Below, one piece after another: positions 44,126 to 52,048 of a DNA stretch of 64,000 nt (its first letter is position 1; every line of letters starts with the position of its first letter). Both the position numbers and the translations under genes were made by a program. Below the pieces are notes generated by a model. That model was not told the origin of the DNA and ran no database searches. It saw only the letters and a program-made list of their open reading frames with translations. The stretch is from Bordetella parapertussis (lineage in GTDB: Bacteria; Pseudomonadota; Gammaproteobacteria; Burkholderiales; Burkholderiaceae_B): contig CAMDFD010000016.1 in NCBI GenBank assembly GCA_945897365.1, forward strand, positions 1-64,000, in the 5' to 3' direction.

Positions 44126-45115
44126 ATGCACTTGTTTTTTGTCGGATTAAAGAAGTACCTCGGGCTTTCTTTAGCTGTTTTTGGCGCTCTGCTAGCTGCT
44201 CCGGCATCGAGCCAGCCCGCTTACCCTGCCCAACCTATTCGTTTAATTGTCAGCTTTGCAGCGGGTGGTCCCACGGATGTCTTTGCACGCCTGATCGCCT
44301 CTAAGCTTGAAAAAGAACTTGGTCAACCCATCATTGTGGAAAACAAACCAGGTGGAGGCTCCAATATCGGCTCTGAGTTTGTCGCCAAAGCCAAACCTGA
44401 TGGCTATACGCTCTTAGTCGGTACGGTCGCCAACACCACCAACATGGGGATCTACAAAAATCTGGGCTACAACACGGTACGAGATTTTGCACCGATCACT
44501 CAGATCATGTCCTCGCCGAGCGTATTAGTCGTCAATACAGATCTGCCTGTTAAAACACTTGATGAACTCATCGCTTATGTCAAAGCCAGACCCGGCAAAT
44601 TGAACTACGCGTCTTCGGGTGCCGGTGGCATGCAACACCATGCGGGTGAAATGCTCAAACTACGCGCTGGCATCGACGTTTTGCATATTCCCTATAAAGG
44701 TGCCGCGCCGGCACTAACAGATGTCATTGGCGGAACCGTAGGCATGGGTTTTAAAACCGCCAGCGGCGTCTTGCCAGCGATTCAATCGGGCAAAGTGCGC
44801 GCGATCGCCGTAGCCGGAAGTCAACGCTTGGCTCAATTACCGGACGTCCCCACCATGGCCGAAGCAGGCATGCCTGGCATCGAAGCCGACTCCTGGAATG
44901 GACTGTTTGCACCCGCCGGTACACCGCCCGCCATCATCAACAAACTCGCTGACGCAACGATCGCTATCCTAAAAACTCAAGAGATCAAAGATCGCTTTGC
45001 CGCCATCTCTGCGACCCCCGTGGGCAGTACACCCGCTGAGTTTTCAAAGTATGTCAAGGATGAAGTGGACAAATGGGGCAAGGTCGCTAAAGAAGCGAAT
45101 GTTAAGTTGAATTAA
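44126..45115 (+). CDS. Bug family tripartite tricarboxylate transporter substrate-binding protein
   Basis: A 329-residue receptor. GGAG lies seven bases before the ATG; a signal peptide is cleaved near SSQ-PA (residue 30). IRLIVSFAAGGPTDVFARLI, ENKPGGGSNIGSEFVAKAKP and ADSWNGLFAPAGTPP are family marks. It uses Ala-Gly-Gly-Pro-Thr-Asp in the first ligand loop where most copies here have Pro-Gly-Gly-x-x-Asp. It is divergent from the thiamine-diphosphate enzyme gene and may feed that enzyme. Confidence 0.93.
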   Translation: MHLFFVGLKKYLGLSLAVFGALLAAPASSQPAYPAQPIRLIVSFAAGGPTDVFARLIASKLEKELGQPIIVENKPGGGSNIGSEFVAKAKPDGYTLLVGTVANTTNMGIYKNLGYNTVRDFAPITQIMSSPSVLVVNTDLPVKTLDELIAYVKARPGKLNYASSGAGGMQHHAGEMLKLRAGIDVLHIPYKGAAPALTDVIGGTVGMGFKTASGVLPAIQSGKVRAIAVAGSQRLAQLPDVPTMAEAGMPGIEADSWNGLFAPAGTPPAIINKLADATIAILKTQEIKDRFAAISATPVGSTPAEFSKYVKDEVDKWGKVAKEANVKLN

Positions 45116-45293
45116 CGCAGTCAAAAGAAGCGATAAAGAGGGGAGGCTTACAAGGCTCTACCCACTCTGGTCTTGGAATATCTGACTTTGCAAAAAAAAT
45201 TCCGTCCTTGGCTTCTAAAATTTGTCGAGGACCTTCAAAGCGACTCAAAGCCAAATAGGCAAAAGTCACTATTGAAGTGATCCACGTCAACAT
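45102..45293 (-). CDS. Doubtful small open reading frame, 63 codons
   Basis: A leftward frame with a hydrophobic start (MLTWITSIVTFAYLALS) and a Pro-rich tail. AAGG is too close to the ATG to be a good ribosome site, and the 3' end overlaps the Bug gene at 44126-45115. I recognise no family; it is listed because it fills most of the gap between two convergent Bug genes. Confidence 0.2.
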   Translation of the reverse strand: MLTWITSIVTFAYLALSRFEGPRQILEAKDGIFFAKSDIPRPEWVEPCKPPLFIASFDCVNST

Positions 45294-45307
45294 CCTTATA
45301 TTTAAAA

Positions 45308-46282
45308 TTATTGTGGTTTCAATTTCGCTTCATTAACGATCTTAGACCACTTGGTGACCTCATCTGCAACCAGTTTTCTCCATGCCTCTGGAGTATTGGT
45401 ACCAACCACCTCATCAAAGCCAGCCGCCGCTAATTGTTTTTTAAATTCAGGTGTTTTTAAAATTTTTACAATTTCCTGGTTTAGCTTTTCTATAATTGGC
45501 CTAGGCGTTCCTTTCGGTGCATAAATTCCACTCCACTGAATGGTTTGAAAACCCGGCACACCCGCCTCAGCAATCGTTGGAAATTCTGGTAGCGAAGAGG
45601 AGCGCACGGAGTCGCCAATCCCTAGAACTCTTAACTTTCCTGCCTTGACATGCGGCAAGGGCGCTGCCGCACCACTCATTGCAAGTTGCACCTGACCACC
45701 GAGCAGGTCAGTCAACATCGGGCCAGAACCACGGTAGGGGATATGCACCACATCGATACCCGTTGATATCTTTAATAATTCCATCGGCAACGTATTGGCG
45801 TTTGAACTAGATCCATAACTCAATTTTCCAGGATTCGCTTTGGCATAAGCAATGAGTTCCTTGACCGAATTGATCGGAAGACTGGTATTTACGACCAATA
45901 AAACTTGTTGAATCGCAGTCTGAGCGACAGGTTCAAGATCTCTTGATGATAAATAAGGAAGTTTTTTTCCAAAAGCCACATTGTAGGCTTGGCTCGTTCC
46001 ATCAATCAGGAGTGTGTAGCCGTCTGGAGGAGACTTCACCACAATATCCGTACCGATGATGCCATCCGCACCTGGCTTATTATCGACCAGTACCGTCACG
46101 CCAAGCGCTTTAGATAAGTCCCGACTCAACATCCGTGCGAGGATATCTGTGCCACCACCGGGCGTATAGGGGACAACGAGCTTGATAGATTTATTTGGGT
46201 ATGTGTCAGCCTGGACATTCAAACCTAACAAACTCAATACGCCTAGCGAAATACTCAACATACGAACGCAAAAATTATTCAC
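45308..46282 (-). CDS. Bug family tripartite tricarboxylate transporter substrate-binding protein
   Basis: A 324-residue receptor. The GTG at 46280-46282 has AAGGGG five bases upstream and gives a signal peptide ending at VQA (residue 25); the frame to 46393 overlaps the upstream Bug gene and is rejected. KLVVPYTPGGGTDILARMLS, DNKPGADGIIGTDIVVKSPP and QWSGIYAPKGTPRPII mark the family. It follows another Bug gene by 34 bases on the same strand, a tandem pair that is diverged rather than recently copied. Confidence 0.9.
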   Translation of the reverse strand: MNNFCVRMLSISLGVLSLLGLNVQADTYPNKSIKLVVPYTPGGGTDILARMLSRDLSKALGVTVLVDNKPGADGIIGTDIVVKSPPDGYTLLIDGTSQAYNVAFGKKLPYLSSRDLEPVAQTAIQQVLLVVNTSLPINSVKELIAYAKANPGKLSYGSSSNANTLPMELLKISTGIDVVHIPYRGSGPMLTDLLGGQVQLAMSGAAAPLPHVKAGKLRVLGIGDSVRSSSLPEFPTIAEAGVPGFQTIQWSGIYAPKGTPRPIIEKLNQEIVKILKTPEFKKQLAAAGFDEVVGTNTPEAWRKLVADEVTKWSKIVNEAKLKPQ

Positions 46283-46316
46283 GATGTCCCCTTTATGAAA
46301 ATTAAAAAAGAATGAA

Positions 46317-47339
46317 CTAATTAGCGGTGACTCCAGCTCCCTTTGCGACTTTGCCCCATTTTTCTGTTTCACTTTGCATAAAGGCATTTGCATCTTTAAC
46401 TGAAGACTGCGTCATGGGCGCTATCCCGACATCGATCAGCCTTTTCTTGACATCTGGACTGTTGGCTGCTTCAACAACTGCCGCATGCAACCTTTCAACA
46501 ATGGGCGAAGGCGTCTTAACAGGCGCCATTAGTGCAAACCAATTAAAAGCTAATACTCCAGGTAATCCAACCTCCTTGGTAGTTGGAAGATCAGGGGTTA
46601 ATTCGGCACGATTAACATCCGCCACTGCCAAGCCACGGAGACGACCGTCCTTGATCATTGGAATGAGTACAGGGAGATCCATAATGACACCATTAACATG
46701 TCCACCAGCAGTATCCGTCACGGCCGGTGTCGCACCTTTATAAGGCACGTGTACAAAACGTCCGCCAGACTCATTCTTAAGCAACTCGATTGCAAGATGT
46801 GGAAGGCCACCACCACCCGCTGAGGCCATCGTGATATCTTGTTTCTTTGACAGTGCCACTAACTCCGCCATATTCTTTGCAGGAACAGAGGGGTGAACGG
46901 CAATACCTTCAGGAGTCGATGCAACAGTATTGATCGTCACCAAATCCTTCAGCGGTGTATAGGGAAGGTTTTTATAAGTATGAGGACTGATGGCAAGCGG
47001 ACTAGCACTGCCGAGCGTCAGGGTATAACCATCAGGTTTTGAACGCACAACATAATCCGTACCAACCGTTGCATTGGCACCTGCACGATTTTCAACGATC
47101 ACTGGCACACCCAAAATGGATGAAAGCTTAGGAGCAATTATGCGCGCGACAATGTCATTGGATCCGCCCGGGGGGAATCCAACAACAATTGTGATTGGCT
47201 GCGAAGGGAACTTGCCCTGAGCAAAAGATGGAGAGGGCGTACCAAACAGACACGCCGTGACAATCAGCAAACCAAATCCATAAAGACCCGTTTTCAGCAT
47301 GTGTCGTCTGTTTTTGTTCCTGCTTAGTGTTTGTGTCAT
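46317..47339 (-). CDS. Bug family tripartite tricarboxylate transporter substrate-binding protein
   Basis: A 340-residue receptor with AGGA eight bases before its ATG. The N terminus (MTQTLSRNKNRRHMLKTG) is long and basic before the hydrophobic core, with cleavage near SFA-QG (residue 41). TIVVGFPPGGSNDIVARIIA, ENRAGANATVGTDYVVRSKP and FNWFALMAPVKTPSPI are family marks. It follows the first MmgE/PrpD gene by 56 bases and probably supplies that pathway. Confidence 0.92.
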   Translation of the reverse strand: MTQTLSRNKNRRHMLKTGLYGFGLLIVTACLFGTPSPSFAQGKFPSQPITIVVGFPPGGSNDIVARIIAPKLSSILGVPVIVENRAGANATVGTDYVVRSKPDGYTLTLGSASPLAISPHTYKNLPYTPLKDLVTINTVASTPEGIAVHPSVPAKNMAELVALSKKQDITMASAGGGGLPHLAIELLKNESGGRFVHVPYKGATPAVTDTAGGHVNGVIMDLPVLIPMIKDGRLRGLAVADVNRAELTPDLPTTKEVGLPGVLAFNWFALMAPVKTPSPIVERLHAAVVEAANSPDVKKRLIDVGIAPMTQSSVKDANAFMQSETEKWGKVAKGAGVTAN

Positions 47340-47395
47340 TTAATGTTCCTTTAAATAAGAATGAACATGCATAAAATGTCGATTTAACTAACAGA

Positions 47396-48745
47396 TCAAC
47401 CAAGAAGTATCATCAACTGATTAATATCCGAGCATGCCTCAATATTGGCGACGGTATCGGCAATCTTCTTAGCACGCTCCTCGCCAAGCGTCGGAATCAC
47501 CAAACTATCGAATTTCACGCGCAGCTCAGCAGGACTCATCGGGTTCTGAATCGAGCCCTTTGGATAATCGACTTGCGATGAAAATACTTGTCCATCGTTT
47601 GTTGTCAGTGTCATTAGACAAGAAACACCTCTTGGCAATGAAGCATCCACAACGAATTCAACGAGATTGGAGACTCGCATCAAATCATCTTCTTTAAGAC
47701 GTGCATTGTTGTACTGAGCAAAAAGAGCCTGTCCATCTTTCAACGCGACAGCCACTGAGTAAGGAAGACTGACTTGTGCTTCGTGATAGGTCGATGGGTT
47801 TGGATTTTGGTGATAGTGGGCCCAGTCGGGGTGACGTGCCATCTTGATGTGCTTGATGTTCGCCAGTTTAGGCGCGTGCTTATTACGAATCTCCAATGCA
47901 CAGTCAATCGCATTATGAATCGGACGCGCACAAGAGTAAGGTTTGAATTCGATGTCAAGTTGGTAGGGCTTGTCTAAGTCTGCCGTCAACTGCTCTGGAT
48001 GCTGTTCATCCGTAAACGCATTCAAAAAACTGCGTTCTCCATCAAATATCGTTGCTGCACCAGTAAAGCCTAATTGTGCAATCGAAGCTGCTGTAATGCC
48101 ACTGCGTGCAGCAGGACCCGGATTGAAACGCTTTTGCATCGATGGGCCATACATCTCCATTAAGCCCGCAGACTGGGCACCAGCTAGACCTAACGCAGAC
48201 ACCATCACTTCAGGAGAGAGTTTGAGAAGGCGACCGGCAGCGACTGTTGCACCAAAGGTTCCGCAAGTAGGCGTGGTATGAAATCCTCGGTTACGTAAAG
48301 ACGAATTTGCCGCTTTGCTGACACGCTCCATCATTTCACAACCAGCCGCTAAAGCTGTCACAAGATCCCGACCACTAGCACTCACCTGCTGAGCAACAGC
48401 AATCGAAGAGGAGTAAACCGGTGGACTAAAGTGAAACAGCGCCAAGACATCTATATCATCAAGCTCTACGCTATGTGAAGAAATCGCATTCGCAAATGCC
48501 GCTGACATCGCAGGCACACGTCGGCCATCACCAATCAGTGTCGCCTGAGGATGACCGCCTGTGCTGGCAGCGAATTCGCGCGCAACACGCCCACTCTCAG
48601 TCTGACTTCCACTAACGGCAACTCCAAGGTAATCAAGCAGCAGATGCTTGACTGACTCAATCGTGGCCTTAGGTAATTTTTCATATGTCATTCCGCAATA
48701 ATGTGGGGCGATGATTTCCGAAATGGTTGCTGAATCATTTTTCAT
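47396..48745 (-). CDS. MmgE/PrpD family protein
   Basis: A 449-residue protein of the 2-methylcitrate dehydratase/iminodisuccinate epimerase/cis-aconitate decarboxylase fold. LLLDYLGVAVSGSQTESGRV, HSVELDDIDVLALFHFSPPV, HTTPTCGTFGATVAAGRLL and FKPYSCARPIHNAIDCALEI are family marks. It lacks neighbouring prpB or prpC, so methylcitrate cycle function is unlikely; isomerisation, epimerisation or dehydration of an imported polycarboxylate is plausible. It follows the second family member by 42 bases. Confidence 0.92.
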   Translation of the reverse strand: MKNDSATISEIIAPHYCGMTYEKLPKATIESVKHLLLDYLGVAVSGSQTESGRVAREFAASTGGHPQATLIGDGRRVPAMSAAFANAISSHSVELDDIDVLALFHFSPPVYSSSIAVAQQVSASGRDLVTALAAGCEMMERVSKAANSSLRNRGFHTTPTCGTFGATVAAGRLLKLSPEVMVSALGLAGAQSAGLMEMYGPSMQKRFNPGPAARSGITAASIAQLGFTGAATIFDGERSFLNAFTDEQHPEQLTADLDKPYQLDIEFKPYSCARPIHNAIDCALEIRNKHAPKLANIKHIKMARHPDWAHYHQNPNPSTYHEAQVSLPYSVAVALKDGQALFAQYNNARLKEDDLMRVSNLVEFVVDASLPRGVSCLMTLTTNDGQVFSSQVDYPKGSIQNPMSPAELRVKFDSLVIPTLGEERAKKIADTVANIEACSDINQLMILLG

Positions 48746-48787
48746 GTCCTACGTCTCCAATCATTAACTATTAAAATTAAATATTGA

Positions 48788-50191
48788 TCAAACTTGCCGC
48801 TGCGCAGCAAGCAATGAAATCAGTTCGGATAAATTATTTTTCTTGTCCATCTCATCCACTAGGTCGACGACATGATTGATCTGCGAAGGACTCAAGCACG
48901 ACTCAACGACGTTACGAAATTTGTATTCCACATCACCGGCTGAGAGTGGGTTTTCGGGACTACCACGCCTGTTAAGAATCTCATGACTATGCGTGGCTCC
49001 GCTCCGTGTTGTCACTGAGACACGCGCAGCGTGACGGAATGCCGCACCCATCGCATTAATCTCAGGATCATCATAAGCTTCGATACGCGTAATAAAGTCC
49101 AGCAATTTCGGATCAGTCAAACGATCCTCACGATACTGCCGGACAAAGGCCACACCATCGTAAGCCACGACTGCCAGGCCGTAATACAGATTCATCTGCG
49201 CAGCGGTGACGCCTTGGGCCTTGTAATCCCAGGCACAATGCACATACGTCATATGACTCACACCGACTTTGACCTGAGCAATATCCTCTGGCTTGAATGT
49301 GTGGGTTTTCATCAGATGCACGAGTGCATCTAATGCCGCATGAATACTCGTGACGCTTGCATGAGGCTTATAACCAATCTTTCCTGTCTCCCATACAGAT
49401 CCTAAGTCGTCCGTCAGCCTTGCAGCGTTAGGTGCCTCGGAGTATGAGCTGAGATAGCCACCGTAGCTCGCCTCAAGCACATCCAAAATACCTGTAAAAC
49501 CATCTAAAGCAAGTTGTGCAGAATACACACCACTTTGTGCTGCGCGCCCAGAATGAAAACGCTTAACCATGGCTCCCTCTTGAGCCGCCATCAGCCCACC
49601 TGCCTGAGATCCAACAACGCCTAACGCATGCTGCATCTGCAAGGCATTGAGCCCAAGCATATGACCTGCCGTCGCGGCTGCAACAAAGACACCAGAGGTT
49701 CCTTGTGGATGAAAGCCCCTAAAGAACAAGGACATCGTTGCTGCATTACCCACGCGAACACCAATTTCATAGCCTGCCGCCATCGCAGTCAATACATCTC
49801 GTCCGCTGCGACCTGACTGCTCCTGCGCAAACGCCAAAGCAACTGGTAATGCAATCGAACCGGGATGAACGATCGACTCTTTATGAATATCATCTAATTC
49901 AAAAGCATGGCCGGCCGTCGCATTGACGAGCACGGCCCCCGCGATGGAGGATTGACGACCCGTGCCAAATATTGCTGCAACGGGTCTTGCCCCTTCCCGC
50001 TCCACCATGGCTTGAACACGTTGTGTCCAAGGTAGCGTCGCACCAAACAGACAGCAACCAATGCTGTCCAGCACACTCGTTTTCAATCGATCAATCACCT
50101 CTTTAGGGATCGATTCAAAGCGGATATCTACCGCAAACTTTGCCAGATCACGTGTGGCGTTTTCGAGCAGGGGTGGTTTCGAGCTACTCAT
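48788..50191 (-). CDS. MmgE/PrpD family protein
   Basis: A 467-residue paralogue of the preceding protein with the same marks (HAFELDDIHKESIVHPGSIA, HPQGTSGVFVAAATAGHMLG, GYKPHASVTSIHAALDALVH). Sequence identity to the neighbour looks moderate, so they probably act on related but different substrates or as a hetero-pair. AGGA lies nine bases before the ATG. It sits 19 bases downstream of a Bug gene, giving the order Bug, PrpD, PrpD, Bug, Bug on the minus strand. Confidence 0.92.
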   Translation of the reverse strand: MSSSKPPLLENATRDLAKFAVDIRFESIPKEVIDRLKTSVLDSIGCCLFGATLPWTQRVQAMVEREGARPVAAIFGTGRQSSIAGAVLVNATAGHAFELDDIHKESIVHPGSIALPVALAFAQEQSGRSGRDVLTAMAAGYEIGVRVGNAATMSLFFRGFHPQGTSGVFVAAATAGHMLGLNALQMQHALGVVGSQAGGLMAAQEGAMVKRFHSGRAAQSGVYSAQLALDGFTGILDVLEASYGGYLSSYSEAPNAARLTDDLGSVWETGKIGYKPHASVTSIHAALDALVHLMKTHTFKPEDIAQVKVGVSHMTYVHCAWDYKAQGVTAAQMNLYYGLAVVAYDGVAFVRQYREDRLTDPKLLDFITRIEAYDDPEINAMGAAFRHAARVSVTTRSGATHSHEILNRRGSPENPLSAGDVEYKFRNVVESCLSPSQINHVVDLVDEMDKKNNLSELISLLAAQRQV

Positions 50192-50210
50192 GCATCATTT
50201 CCTTTAAAGC

Positions 50211-51173
50211 TTAGTCCACTTTGATTTTGGCGGACTTGATTATCTTGGCCCAGCTTTCTGTTTCCGCTTTTAAAAAGGCGGTAGTCTTAGCGGGATCTTC
50301 ATTCAAAATCGTGACACCTCGATCATCTAGTTTTTTACGAAGCTCTGGCTTATTTAAAGCAGCACTGAAATTTTTGTAAAGCGTATCGACGACATTTTTA
50401 GGTAGCTTTGGTGGCCCCACCAGCATGTACCACGTGCTGACTGCATAGCCTTTGACACCAAGTTCAGCAAGAGTCGGGATATTTGGCGCGATCGAGGCAC
50501 GTTTCGTGCCTGTCTGGCCGATTGCACGCAGGCGATTATCTACAACATAGGGCAGACTTTCAGCGATCGGTAGAAATGTCATATCGACTCGATTACCCAC
50601 AATATCTACAAAAACTGGACCACCCCCACGATATGGTACGTGCAGATATTGCATCCCAGACAAATCGCGAAATACCTCGCCTGCTAAATGAGAGGAACTT
50701 CCGCTACCGGCGCTCCCAAAACGAATCGCATCGGGCGAGGCCTTACTTGCCGCAACCAACTCCTTTACTGTTTTGGCGGGAAGTGATGGGCGAACCATTA
50801 ACAGCAAGGGCGCTTCACCCACGAGTGAAATCGCTGTGACATCATTAGCTTTGTAATTCACCTTGGTATAGAGGCTTTGGTTAATCGCAAGTCCCGGCGT
50901 ACTGAACAACAAGGTATAGCCGTCAGGATCAGCTTTTGTAATCGCCTCAAACGCGATATTGCCACCCGCGCCTGTACGATTTTCAATAATGAAATTCATA
51001 CCTGTGGACTTGCTGACCTCCTCCGTAACCTGCCTGGCAACGATATCCGCACTCCCCCCTGCAGGAAAAGCCACTAGAAGGCGAATAGGCTTAGTTGGAT
51101 AGGTTTGTGCAAGGGCGGGGGCCTGAACAAATAGACCGGCGACTACTGCCATTAATACATTTTTTATTTTCAT
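50211..51173 (-). CDS. Bug family tripartite tricarboxylate transporter substrate-binding protein
   Basis: A 320-residue receptor. AGGAG lies six bases before the ATG; signal peptide MKIKNVLMAVVAGLFVQAPA with cleavage after ALA (residue 22). RLLVAFPAGGSADIVARQVT, ENRTGAGGNIAFEAITKADP and SAGSGSSSHLAGEVF mark the family. It lies 39 bases after the metallo-beta-lactamase-fold gene and before the two PrpD genes, so these may form one leftward transcript beginning with the reductase at 54055. Confidence 0.93.
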   Translation of the reverse strand: MKIKNVLMAVVAGLFVQAPALAQTYPTKPIRLLVAFPAGGSADIVARQVTEEVSKSTGMNFIIENRTGAGGNIAFEAITKADPDGYTLLFSTPGLAINQSLYTKVNYKANDVTAISLVGEAPLLLMVRPSLPAKTVKELVAASKASPDAIRFGSAGSGSSSHLAGEVFRDLSGMQYLHVPYRGGGPVFVDIVGNRVDMTFLPIAESLPYVVDNRLRAIGQTGTKRASIAPNIPTLAELGVKGYAVSTWYMLVGPPKLPKNVVDTLYKNFSAALNKPELRKKLDDRGVTILNEDPAKTTAFLKAETESWAKIIKSAKIKVD

Positions 51174-51212
51174 TTTATGTCTCCTAAATTATTAGACTTG
51201 TTCTGCGTCCGA

Positions 51213-52040
51213 TCACTTTTCTGACGCAATGGGTGCAACATCCAAACGTACAACCACTCCTTTCAACGACTCGCTTTCTGCTGGGTATCGCGTCATAACC
51301 AAAGGATCATGACCCGGAATAATGTGTGCAGGCGAATCCGCCAACTGGCGAAGTTTTTCGTAACCCTCCATGGCTTCACCTAAATTAAACATTGTGGTAA
51401 AAAGCCTTTTTTCTTCGAAATGCTCGTAGTAATGGCTTGCATCCGAGGCCAGCACAACCCAGCCGCGCTGGGTCTTAACCCGCACGCACTGGAGACCGTG
51501 CGTATGCCCCCCTACGCGATGCAGTGAAATGCCAGGAGCGATGACTTCATCACCTTTGTGGAAGATCACGCGGTCTTTGTAAACCATCCGCACCATACCA
51601 ACAACCTCATCGACCTCATAGCCATGATTGAATTGACGATGGCGCATATGACGGCCGGTCGCGTAAGACATTTCATCATCCTGCAAATGAAATTTTGCGA
51701 CAGCAAAGTCAGTAAACGTTCCGACATGGTCATAGTGCAAATGGGTAATCACGACGTCTTTGACAGTGTCCGCATCGACGCCAAGAAGAGCCAGACCCTC
51801 GCGAGGCTGCCGTAAAAAGGTTCGTCCGCGCTTTGCTGCCACCTCTGGACCAAAACCAGTATCGACAACAATCGTGCGTTCATGATTGCGAATCAGCCAC
51901 ACGTAATAATCCATTGGCATCGGTACATCGTGTGGATCGCCACCAATGAAATGATTAGTACGTTTTGCATTCCGCGTTGCATATCGAATCGCAAAAACTT
52001 CATATACATCTTGAGTCATTTTTTGACTTTGATTCACCAT
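51213..52040 (-). CDS. MBL-fold metallo-hydrolase (N-acyl homoserine lactonase-like)
   Basis: A 275-residue metallo-beta-lactamase-fold protein. The zinc motif is His100-Leu-His102-Tyr-Asp104-His105 (THLHYDHVG); further ligands are His in HRVGGHTHG, Asp in LASDASHYYEH and His in IPGHDP. This layout matches AHL lactonases and related lactone/ester hydrolases. AAGGA lies before the ATG. It starts eight bases after the reductase stop. A paralogue sits at 55103, beyond the LysR gene. Confidence 0.9.
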   Translation of the reverse strand: MVNQSQKMTQDVYEVFAIRYATRNAKRTNHFIGGDPHDVPMPMDYYVWLIRNHERTIVVDTGFGPEVAAKRGRTFLRQPREGLALLGVDADTVKDVVITHLHYDHVGTFTDFAVAKFHLQDDEMSYATGRHMRHRQFNHGYEVDEVVGMVRMVYKDRVIFHKGDEVIAPGISLHRVGGHTHGLQCVRVKTQRGWVVLASDASHYYEHFEEKRLFTTMFNLGEAMEGYEKLRQLADSPAHIIPGHDPLVMTRYPAESESLKGVVVRLDVAPIASEK

Positions 52041-52048
52041 CTCGATCC

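Noticed and set aside
47396..50191. Methylcitrate cycle (prpD)
   Set aside because: prpB, prpC and prpR are absent, and two diverged family members occur side by side with Bug genes.
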